NCBI GenBank assembly: GCA_964353455.1
Contig: CAYGWP010000204.1
Location: 1-7,801, forward strand
Direction: 5' to 3'
DNA from: CAYGWP01 sp964353455
GTDB taxonomy: Bacteria > Planctomycetota > Phycisphaerae > FEN-1346
DNA: 7,801 nucleotides
Below, in pieces: positions 1 to 5,284 of the stretch; within the stretch, counting starts at the first letter, position 1; every line of letters begins with the position of its first letter. Below the pieces are notes generated by a model. It was not told where the DNA came from, made no database searches, and was given only the letters and a program-made list of their open reading frames with translations. A program made the position numbers and the translations under genes.

Positions 1-15
1 GGTTGCCTGAAATTG

Positions 16-43
16 GCGCGGCGGGTCTCCTGACCCGCCGCGC
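16..43. repeat. Perfect 12-bp hairpin, copy 1 of a palindrome family
   Basis: The arm 16-27 (GCGCGGCGGGTC) pairs without mismatch with 32-43 around the 4-nt loop TCCT. It is nearly identical to the hairpin at 998-1023 (26 shared positions, one loop difference, T31 against C1012), and related to the one at 1059-1086. It sits 34 nt before the start codon of the TIM-barrel gene. No T-run follows it, so it is not a classical intrinsic terminator. It could still end an upstream transcript, shape the mRNA leader, or be a REP-like dispersed palindrome. The structure is read directly from the sequence; the role is unknown. Confidence 0.85.
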
Positions 44-77
44 GAGACGCTACAGGGACTGATGAAAGGATGAAGAC

Positions 78-968
78 ATGTTTGACAATGTGAACCGTAG
101 GGACCTGCTTCGCGGAAGCCTGGGCGTTGCAGCCGGTGCGCTGGCGGCGGGCGCGGCGGGGCGCGTACGGCCCGCGGCGGCGGGCGAGGCGCCGGCCGGG
201 GCGGCGAAGGCCGGGCCGCACATCGGCCTCTGCACCTACATGGTCGGCGCGAAGATGGACCTCCCGACGCTGATCGACGCCTGCGAAAAGGGCGGCATGG
301 AAGGCGTGGAACTCCGCACCACGCACGCCCACGGCGTCGAGCCGTCTCTGGATGCCGCAGGCCGCGAGAAGGTCAAGGCCGCGTTCGCCAAGACGAAGGT
401 CAAACTGGTTGCGCTCGGGACGACCTGCGAGTTCCACGCCGCCGAGCCGGCCACCGTCAAGAAGAACATCGAGACGGCGAAGGAGTTCATCAAACTGGCC
501 GCAGACCTGGGCGCGTGGGGCATCAAGGTCCGCCCGAACGGCCTCCGGAAGGACGTGCCGGAGGAGCAGAGCCTGAAGCAGATCGGCGAAGCCATCCGCG
601 AGGTCGCCGAGTTCGGCAAGGAGAAGGGCATCGTGGTCGTGATGGAGATGCACGGCGGCGCGTCGCTCCCCGCGCGGTGCGCCAAGATCATGGAGGCATG
701 CAATCATCCAAGTGCCGGCCTGTGCTGGAACTCAAACGGCGACGAAGTGAAGGACGGCTCGATCAAGGAGAGTTGGGGACTCGTCGGAAAGTGGGTCCGC
801 CACGCGCACGTCAAGGACCTCGGGAAGGGATTCCCGTTCGACGAACTGGTGCGCCTCATGAAGGCCGCCGGCTTCACCGGCTACTGCATGCTCGAAACGT
901 CCACCACCGGCGACCCGGTCGCGTTTCTCAAGGAGCGGCGCGCGATCTGGGACAAGTTGATCGCATAA
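78..968 (+). CDS. Tat-exported sugar phosphate isomerase/epimerase-like TIM-barrel protein
   Basis: This 296-residue protein belongs to the xylose-isomerase-like TIM-barrel superfamily (AP endonuclease 2 fold), whose members isomerise or epimerise sugars and derivatives using a divalent metal. The N-terminus carries a twin-arginine signal: N6-R7-R8-D9-L10-L11-R12, then a hydrophobic Ala/Gly stretch at about 14-29 and an AAA site near residue 35. It is therefore probably exported folded. The barrel spans about 48-296. Likely metal or catalytic residues are E190 and H192 (VMEMHGG), H242/H244 (RHAHVKD) and E273 (MLETSTTGDP). Where many relatives have Asp in the third barrel motif, this protein reads CWNSNGDEV (216-224), with N218/N220 instead. 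The start is supported by AAAGGA seven nucleotides upstream. The gene is monocistronic within view, flanked by palindromes on both sides, and converges on the PmoA-like gene. The family is secure. The substrate is not known, and exported planctomycete members are mostly uncharacterised. Confidence 0.87.
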   Translation: MFDNVNRRDLLRGSLGVAAGALAAGAAGRVRPAAAGEAPAGAAKAGPHIGLCTYMVGAKMDLPTLIDACEKGGMEGVELRTTHAHGVEPSLDAAGREKVKAAFAKTKVKLVALGTTCEFHAAEPATVKKNIETAKEFIKLAADLGAWGIKVRPNGLRKDVPEEQSLKQIGEAIREVAEFGKEKGIVVVMEMHGGASLPARCAKIMEACNHPSAGLCWNSNGDEVKDGSIKESWGLVGKWVRHAHVKDLGKGFPFDELVRLMKAAGFTGYCMLETSTTGDPVAFLKERRAIWDKLIA

Positions 969-997
969 TGCGGTTGACAATTGATCCTGACACTCCG

Positions 998-1023
998 CGC
1001 GGCGGGTCTCCCGACCCGCCGCG
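998..1023. repeat. Perfect 11-bp hairpin, copy 2 of the palindrome family
   Basis: The arm 998-1008 (CGCGGCGGGTC) pairs perfectly with 1013-1023 around the loop TCCC. It begins 29 nt after the TIM-barrel stop codon and is followed by ATTGTTT, a weak T-rich tail, so it could terminate that rightward transcript. Its sequence repeats the hairpin at 16-43 almost exactly, so the TIM-barrel gene lies between two direct copies about 980 bp apart. Both copies are preceded by GGTTG and AATTG words (1-5 and 11-15; 972-976 and 979-983), which may be chance. A dispersed REP-like element and a terminator are both possible, and the two roles are compatible. Confidence 0.85.
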
Positions 1024-1058
1024 ATTGTTTCCCGGAACCGCACGCAACCAGCGGTGAG

Positions 1059-1086
1059 GCGCGGTGGTTCGGGAGAACCACCGCGC
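1059..1086. repeat. Perfect 12-bp hairpin, inverted copy 3 of the palindrome family
   Basis: The arm 1059-1070 (GCGCGGTGGTTC) pairs perfectly with 1075-1086 around the loop GGGA. Read on the minus strand, the loop is TCCC and the arm is CGCGGTGGTTC, which differs from copy 2 at two arm positions (C to T and G to T). Each change is matched on the opposite arm, so pairing is kept. The hairpin ends 12 nt beyond the stop codon of the leftward PmoA-like gene. It is therefore placed to end that transcript, as copy 2 is for the converging gene. The inverted pair 998-1023/1059-1086 resembles a paired REP arrangement. Confidence 0.83.
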
Positions 1087-1098
1087 GGGGCGTGGGAC

Positions 1099-2328
1099 CT
1101 ATTTCCACGTCGCCTTCGGCGGCTGGGCGTAATCGGCGTAGCGGGCGGCTACCTGGGCTTCCTTCTCGTCGCCGGTGTGGAAGTAGATGCGGTAGCGGAG
1201 GGTGAGGGTCTTTCCGGCCTCAAGGGTGTATTCGCTCTTTGCGGTGCCCTTGGCGCCGAACGCGGCCACGCCGAACGGGTTGGCCGAGCAGAGGCCGTAC
1301 GTGCGGGCGTGCCACGGGGTGGGGTGGCGGAAGTTTGTCGGGGCGTCGAAGAGGGCGTAGCCGGCCTTCGCGTCGCCGACCGTGCCGGAGCAATCGACCC
1401 ATTCAGATGTCTTTCCCCATGCATCATTTCCCGAGAGCCCCTGGGCGTTGACGATGCGGCCGTTTTTGCCCTGCTTATCGGCGCGGATGTCATCACGCAT
1501 ACGCGTTGATATGATCCCGCCTTCCTTTGTGTCGCCGAAGACCACCGGGCCGTACCTGGCGTCAAACGTGATCTCAAAGTCCATAATGCGGATCGTCCCC
1601 GGAAGGCGCCAGAACCGCACCGTCCGAACCTCGGCCATGTTGGGTTTCTTCTCGGCCGTCGTCCAGTCGAGCGTCTCGCGGAAGTAGCCCAGAACCGCGC
1701 CGCTCACGACCGCCGGGAAGCCCGTGTGGACCTGCCAGCCGGCCTTCTCGCCGACGGACCAGTTATCCACGCCGCCGACTTCGCCGTAGGCCACCCAGAT
1801 GCTCGTGTGGTGCGGATGGTCGTTGCTCATGCCGGCGGGCGGCGGCTCGTCGGTGCACGGAAACGGCCGCATCATCGGCGCCTGGTTCGGGCCGAAGACC
1901 GGGTAGAAGTACGGGCGTCGGGCCTGGACGCCGGCGAACTTCCTCGGCGCGAACCGGTATGATGTGAACGGTTGCCCGTCGATCGTCACGGCGATCTCAT
2001 CGGCCGTCTGTTTAAGTTCGACCGCTTGGGGGTTGGCCGAACTGTCGGCGCCGAGGTCAACGGTGTATTCCTTGCTGGCGCCGGCGGCAAGGGAGTCGAG
2101 GATCCAGAAGAGTTGCCCGTCGGCCACCTGACAGGGGACCTCCTTCGCGCCGTCCATCATCTTCGCCTTCGTCGTGCCGGCGGGCAGCGGCACGCCCATA
2201 GGCACGTTCGCCCGGGCGCTGGGCCCGGCCTCGACGGCCAGCGTCTTGGCGGCGGCCCATGCTGACATGGCATCAGAGGCGAACCAGCACGCGACGGCAA
2301 CCATCGCAATCATCATGCGGCAGGTCAT
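1099..2328 (-). CDS. Secreted PmoA/DUF6807-family protein
   Basis: This 409-residue protein resembles the family named 'methane oxygenase PmoA' or DUF6807, common in Planctomycetota and Verrucomicrobiota and unrelated in function to the copper methane monooxygenase subunit. Its biochemical role is unknown. The N-terminus (MTCRMMIAMVAVACWFASDA, cut near residues 25-27 at AWAAA) looks like a Sec signal peptide, so the protein is exported. Family-like blocks are RPYFYPVFGPNQAPMMRPFP (138-157), DHPHHTSIWVAYGEVGGVDNW (170-190), GDTKEGGIISTRMRDDIR (265-282), WVDCSG (310-315), HPTPWHARTYG (335-345) and YRIYFHTGD (379-387). The His-rich DHPHH segment is a candidate metal or ligand site. I place the start at 2328 rather than the upstream in-frame ATG at 2361, because only 2328 has a strong ribosome site (GGAGG, 5-nt spacing). 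The gene has its own promoter and converges on the TIM-barrel gene. A carbohydrate-related role is an inference from such neighbourhoods. Confidence 0.85.
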   Translation of the reverse strand: MTCRMMIAMVAVACWFASDAMSAWAAAKTLAVEAGPSARANVPMGVPLPAGTTKAKMMDGAKEVPCQVADGQLFWILDSLAAGASKEYTVDLGADSSANPQAVELKQTADEIAVTIDGQPFTSYRFAPRKFAGVQARRPYFYPVFGPNQAPMMRPFPCTDEPPPAGMSNDHPHHTSIWVAYGEVGGVDNWSVGEKAGWQVHTGFPAVVSGAVLGYFRETLDWTTAEKKPNMAEVRTVRFWRLPGTIRIMDFEITFDARYGPVVFGDTKEGGIISTRMRDDIRADKQGKNGRIVNAQGLSGNDAWGKTSEWVDCSGTVGDAKAGYALFDAPTNFRHPTPWHARTYGLCSANPFGVAAFGAKGTAKSEYTLEAGKTLTLRYRIYFHTGDEKEAQVAARYADYAQPPKATWK

Positions 2329-2333
2329 GGCAT

Positions 2334-2338
2334 CCTCC
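2334..2338 (-). promoter_or_regulatory. Ribosome binding site fixing the PmoA-like start
   Basis: On the minus strand, GGAGG lies 5 nt before the ATG whose first base is 2328. The alternative in-frame ATG at 2361 has no comparable site and would put eleven polar and charged residues ahead of the signal peptide. This decides the start. Confidence 0.8.
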
Positions 2339-2369
2339 AGACTTTGGTTTGCGGTGAACAACCCGACTC

Positions 2370-2398
2370 AAGATAGGCCGCGCGGCAGGCGGTGTCAA
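2370..2398 (-). promoter_or_regulatory. Sigma-70-type promoter for the PmoA-like gene
   Basis: Read on the minus strand, a perfect -35 box TTGACA (2393-2398) and a -10 box TATCTT (2370-2375, four of six consensus bases) are separated by exactly 17 nt. Transcription would begin near 2362-2364, giving a leader of about 35 nt before the start codon at 2328, with the ribosome site correctly placed. The spacer contains the perfect 10-bp palindrome GCCGCGCGGC (2377-2386), which could be an operator. This is a sequence match only; activity is inferred. Confidence 0.7.
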
Positions 2399-2411
2399 GG
2401 AATCTGCCGCG
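2381..2411. promoter_or_regulatory. Inverted repeat overlapping the leftward promoter (possible operator)
   Basis: CGCGGCAG (2381-2388) is repeated in inverted orientation as CTGCCGCG (2404-2411), with 15 nt between the arms. One arm lies in the spacer of the leftward promoter and the other lies upstream of its -35 box. This geometry would suit a dimeric repressor or activator governing one or both divergent units. In DNA this GC-rich, 8-bp arms can arise by chance, and no regulator gene is visible in the window, so the assignment is tentative. Confidence 0.3.
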
Positions 2412-2457
2412 GCCGGGCCGGACGGAAAAGTTGGGTAGGCGCGGGGCGGGGGGGAAG

Positions 2458-2463
2458 TATAAT
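2458..2463 (+). promoter_or_regulatory. Candidate -10 box for the sugar-acid operon
   Basis: A perfect TATAAT stands out in a G-rich tract 70 nt before the RraA-like start codon and is the only strong rightward -10 in the divergent region. No good -35 sits at 16-18 nt; the nearest TTG-containing hexamer, TTGGGT (2431-2436), is 21 nt away. If real, the promoter probably depends on an activator or on an unusual spacing. The rest of the 205-bp divergent region (2329-2533) holds no gene that I can support. Confidence 0.45.
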
Positions 2464-2520
2464 GCGGCAACTCCTGTCCGGCGGCGGGAACGAAGGTGGA
2501 GACGCGGTCGGCGGAACGGT

Positions 2521-2526
2521 GAGGAG
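2521..2526 (+). promoter_or_regulatory. Ribosome binding site fixing the RraA-like start
   Basis: GAGGAG lies 7 nt before the ATG at 2534. The frame is open much further upstream (to 2174), but those codons run antisense through the start of the PmoA-like gene and through the divergent promoter region, and they encode no family-like sequence. The site supports 2534 as the true start. Confidence 0.75.
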
Positions 2527-2533
2527 CCGCACT

Positions 2534-3238
2534 ATGGCAAAGGCCGGCAAGGTCGCCAAACTCAAAATGGACTACGATGTCCTTGAGGTCAACGAGCGGT
2601 TCCGCAAACTCTATGCGGGCCTCGTCTATGACGCCTGCGAGCACTTGGGGCTGAAGGGCCGCTCGATGGCCGGCGGCATATATCCGCTCGTCCATACGAT
2701 GAAGGCGGCGGGGCCGGCGTTCACCGCCCACGCCATCACGACGCCCAGCCGCGACGCGAAAGTCCACGACATCCGCCTCGCGATGATGAAGAGCATGACG
2801 GCCGGGTGCATCCAGGTGCGCGACGTTCAGGGCGACACGAGTTGCGGCCAGTTCGGCGAGATCAGCGCCACGGCGGCGCGGGCGGCCGGCTGCGTGGGGG
2901 CCGTCATCGACGGAAGCACGCGCGATTCCAATTATCTTATCGACATGGGTTTCCCGACGTTCTGCCGCTTCCGGAGCCCGGTCGAGGCGTTCGGGCGGCT
3001 GATGGTCGTCGATTACCAGATACCGATTTACGTCCGCGGCATCGACGGCCTGCTGGCGATCAACCCCGGCGATTACATCTTCGGCGACAACGACGGCGTG
3101 GTCGTCGTCCCGAAGGATGCGACCCTGAAGGTCCTCGCGCTGGCCGAGGAGTGGTTCGCCACGGAGTCGAAAAGCCGGGCCGACATGGCCGCCGGAATGG
3201 ACCCGTTCAAGGTGTACGCCAAGTATGGCCGCTTCTGA
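2534..3238 (+). CDS. RraA-family aldolase/decarboxylase-like protein
   Basis: This 234-residue cytoplasmic protein has the RraA-like fold shared by class II pyruvate aldolases (4-hydroxy-4-methyl-2-oxoglutarate / 4-carboxy-4-hydroxy-2-oxoadipate aldolase), oxaloacetate decarboxylases and the RNase E inhibitor RraA. Older annotations call such proteins demethylmenaquinone methyltransferase, which is wrong for the fold. Visible signatures are GDTSCGQFGE (100-109), VIDGSTRD (124-131) and the C-terminal PGDYIFGDNDGVVVVP (178-193). R130 and D131 match the pyruvate-binding Arg and metal-binding Asp of the aldolases. The acidic residue 21 positions before the Arg is E109, where characterised aldolases have Asp. 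The length is typical of the family. It is the first gene of the operon and overlaps the transporter start by 14 bp, which implies translational coupling. In this context its likely job is cleavage or decarboxylation of a 2-keto acid formed by the dehydratase. The fold is confident; the reaction is inferred. Confidence 0.85.
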   Translation: MAKAGKVAKLKMDYDVLEVNERFRKLYAGLVYDACEHLGLKGRSMAGGIYPLVHTMKAAGPAFTAHAITTPSRDAKVHDIRLAMMKSMTAGCIQVRDVQGDTSCGQFGEISATAARAAGCVGAVIDGSTRDSNYLIDMGFPTFCRFRSPVEAFGRLMVVDYQIPIYVRGIDGLLAINPGDYIFGDNDGVVVVPKDATLKVLALAEEWFATESKSRADMAAGMDPFKVYAKYGRF

Positions 3239-4505
3239 GAAATCCGCTGATGTCGAGGCGGTCGGGGCCGGGGGGCTCATTCCCTACCGCTGGGAACTCA
3301 TGGTCCTGTTCTGGTTCGCGTACTTTTTCAACCAGGCGGACCGGAACATTTATGGCGTCGTGCTGCCGCTGATCAAGGAAGACCTGGGCCTGGACGATTT
3401 TCAACTGGGCCTCGTGGCCGCCATCTTCACGTGGTCATACGGAATCCTGGTTCCCGTGGGCGGGTACGCGGGCGACGTCTTGAGGCGCAAGTGGGTGGTC
3501 TTCTCCAGCCTCCTTGTGTGGAGCGCCGCGACGGTCTTTACGGGCCTGAGCACGTGTTTCGGGCACCTTGTCGCCTTCCGGGGCGTGACGACCGGCGGGG
3601 GCGAGGCGTTCTACTATCCGTCGGCCAACAGCCTCATCGGGCAGTTCCATCACCGGACGCGTGCGCTGGCGATGTCGATCCATCAGACATCGCTATACGT
3701 CGGGATCGTGGCGAGCGGCCTGGTGGCGGGGTACATCGGCCAGACGTACGGCTGGAGGTACGCCTTCCTCGCGTTCGGGGCGCTGGGGGTCGCCCTTGCG
3801 GCCGTCATCCTGGTGCGCCTCAGGGACACGCCCCAGCCGCAGCCGGTCGATGCGGCGGTCAAGACCGAGCGCATTCCTATCGGCACGGTCCTCCGCGAGG
3901 TCCTTCGGAAACCCACGGTCATACTGCTCAGCCTGGCGTTCGCGTGCATGGTGTTCGTCAACATCGGGTTTCTGACGTGGATGCCGACGCTGCTGGGCGA
4001 GAAATTCGGGCTGAAGCCGGCCGATGCGGGCTTCTCATCCATGTTTTACCATCACGTATTTGCATTCATCGGAGTGCTGGTCGGCGGGCGGCTGTCGGAC
4101 CTCTGGGCTAGTCGCCGCCGCACGGTCCGGATGGAGGTCGAGTGCGCGGGCCTGCTGCTCGGCGCCCCGTTCATCTACCTCATGGGGACGGCCGACAGCC
4201 TCGTCCTGTGCTACGTCGCCCTTGCGGGGTTCGGCCTGTTTCGCGGCATATACGATTCGAACCTGTTTGCCGCGCTCTTTGACGTGATCGAGCCGCGCCT
4301 GCGGGCGTCGGCCGTGGGAATCATGATCTCGTTCGCGTTCATCGTGGGGGCGCTCGCGCCGCTCATCCTGGGGTGGGCGAAGAAGCCGTTCGGCCTGAGC
4401 GCCGGCATTGCAGGGCTCTCTGTCGCGTACCTGCTGGGCGCCGCCATCATCTTCGCGGCTACGAAACTCTTCTTCCGGAAAGACTATTGCGAGGCCGCCG
4501 CATGA
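3225..4505 (+). CDS. MFS transporter, anion:cation symporter-like (sugar acid uptake)
   Basis: This 426-residue inner-membrane transporter has about twelve hydrophobic helices, at roughly 24-50, 58-80, 88-108, 113-137, 148-170, 175-197, 231-253, 270-290, 303-321, 325-347, 362-383 and 394-412. A hydrophilic loop (198-230) divides the two halves. The first helix carries NQADRNIYGVVLP (36-48), the N..DR signature of the hexuronate/glucarate/galactonate (ACS) group. MFS motif A follows as GYAGDVLRRK (80-89), with an echo in the second half, GGRLSDLWASRRR (287-299). The ATG lies inside the end of the RraA-like gene with no strong ribosome site of its own, and the gene ends in an ATGA overlap with the SDR gene. 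Both features point to coupled translation in a metabolic operon. Its substrate is probably the acid sugar processed by its neighbours. The family is well supported; the exact anion is unknown. Confidence 0.87.
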   Translation: MAASEKSADVEAVGAGGLIPYRWELMVLFWFAYFFNQADRNIYGVVLPLIKEDLGLDDFQLGLVAAIFTWSYGILVPVGGYAGDVLRRKWVVFSSLLVWSAATVFTGLSTCFGHLVAFRGVTTGGGEAFYYPSANSLIGQFHHRTRALAMSIHQTSLYVGIVASGLVAGYIGQTYGWRYAFLAFGALGVALAAVILVRLRDTPQPQPVDAAVKTERIPIGTVLREVLRKPTVILLSLAFACMVFVNIGFLTWMPTLLGEKFGLKPADAGFSSMFYHHVFAFIGVLVGGRLSDLWASRRRTVRMEVECAGLLLGAPFIYLMGTADSLVLCYVALAGFGLFRGIYDSNLFAALFDVIEPRLRASAVGIMISFAFIVGALAPLILGWAKKPFGLSAGIAGLSVAYLLGAAIIFAATKLFFRKDYCEAAA

Positions 4506-5257
4506 GAACCCTTAAGGACAGGACGGCCCTGGTGACGGGTGCGAGCCGCGGAATCGGCGCGGCGATCGCCGCGGAACTCGCCGCCGCAGGGGCGCGGGTG
4601 GCGATAAACTTCTGCCGCAGCCGCGAGAAGGCCGAGGATGTCCGCCGGGCCATCGAGGCCGCTGGCGGCCGGGCGATCGTCGTCCAGGCCGACGTGGCCC
4701 GCCACGCCGAGGTCCAGCGGATGTTCGACGAGGTGGAATCGGCCTGGGGCGCGGTCGATATTCTCGTCAACAACGCCGGCATCGAGACCCGCCAGCCGGC
4801 GGAGTCGTTCACCGAGGCCGACTACGACGCCATCATGGGCACGAACCTCAAGGGGGCGTTCTTTGCGGCACAGCGGGCGCTGGGGAAGATGAAGGGGCGG
4901 GGGTGGGGGAGAGTTATCAATATATCATCAGTCCACGAACTCACGCCCACCGGCTTCTGCGCGGTCTATAGCATGAGCAAGGGCGGCATGCTGATGATGA
5001 TGCGCGAACTGGCCCTCCAGTACAGCCCCTTCGGGATCACCGTGAACAACGTGGCCCCGGGGGCGATACGGACCGACATCAACCGCGAGGTGCTCGCCAG
5101 GCCCGATTATGAAGCGCAGGTGGTGGCCCGGATACCCGCGCGGTTCATCGGCGACCCGGCGGACGTGGCCAGGACGGTCGCGTTCCTCGCATCCGATGAT
5201 GCCCGGTACATCACCGGGGCATCCATTTTCATCGACGGCGGGCTGAGCCTGCGGTAA
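4502..5257 (+). CDS. Classical SDR-family NAD(P)-dependent oxidoreductase
   Basis: This 251-residue short-chain dehydrogenase/reductase has every classical motif: cofactor motif TGASRGIG (12-19), D64 in QADV, NNAG (90-93), and the catalytic set N115, S143, Y156 and K160 (YSMSK). It ends with the VAPGAIRTD segment (about 207-215) and the ITGASIFIDGG terminus. R39-S40 at the end of the second beta strand suggests a preference for NADP(H). The start at 4502 overlaps the transporter stop in ATGA and puts the first beta strand directly after the N-terminus. An upstream in-frame ATG at 4373 would only add codons read out of frame within the transporter gene. Between a sugar-acid transporter and an acid-sugar dehydratase, it most likely oxidises a sugar or sugar acid, or reduces a keto intermediate. 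The family resembles FabG and glucose 1-dehydrogenase, so the substrate cannot be read from the sequence. Confidence 0.9.
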   Translation: MRTLKDRTALVTGASRGIGAAIAAELAAAGARVAINFCRSREKAEDVRRAIEAAGGRAIVVQADVARHAEVQRMFDEVESAWGAVDILVNNAGIETRQPAESFTEADYDAIMGTNLKGAFFAAQRALGKMKGRGWGRVINISSVHELTPTGFCAVYSMSKGGMLMMMRELALQYSPFGITVNNVAPGAIRTDINREVLARPDYEAQVVARIPARFIGDPADVARTVAFLASDDARYITGASIFIDGGLSLR

Positions 5258-5284
5258 CCAATGCCGTGACGGAGAAGATGCACC

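Noticed and set aside
974..1002. Perfect TTGACA at 974-979 as a rightward promoter
   Set aside because: The position 17 nt downstream is GCGCGG inside a hairpin, not a -10 box, and no gene lies downstream on that strand.
16..1086. CRISPR array or transposon inverted ends made from the three palindromes
   Set aside because: There are only three copies, irregularly spaced (about 980 and 60 nt). There are no uniform spacers, no cas or transposase gene, and each copy is itself a complete hairpin.
1054..1509. 151-codon plus-strand frame in the convergent gap and PmoA-like gene
   Set aside because: It is antisense to the PmoA-like gene for most of its length, starts inside a palindrome and has no recognisable domain.
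1099..2328. Reading the PmoA-family label as methane oxidation
   Set aside because: The protein is a soluble, exported DUF6807-type protein without the membrane helices of the particulate methane monooxygenase subunit. The family name is misleading.
2174..2533. N-terminal extension of the RraA-like protein from an ATG at 2174
   Set aside because: It overlaps the PmoA-like coding start and promoters, its residues match no family, and the ribosome site at 2521-2526 fixes the start at 2534.
2273..3280. 335-codon minus-strand frame opposite the RraA-like gene
   Set aside because: It crosses the divergent promoter region and is antisense to a well-supported gene. No domain is visible, so it is a codon-bias shadow.
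4373..4501. N-terminal extension of the SDR from an ATG at 4373
   Set aside because: It lies wholly within the transporter gene in another frame. The SDR first beta strand begins right after the ATG at 4502.
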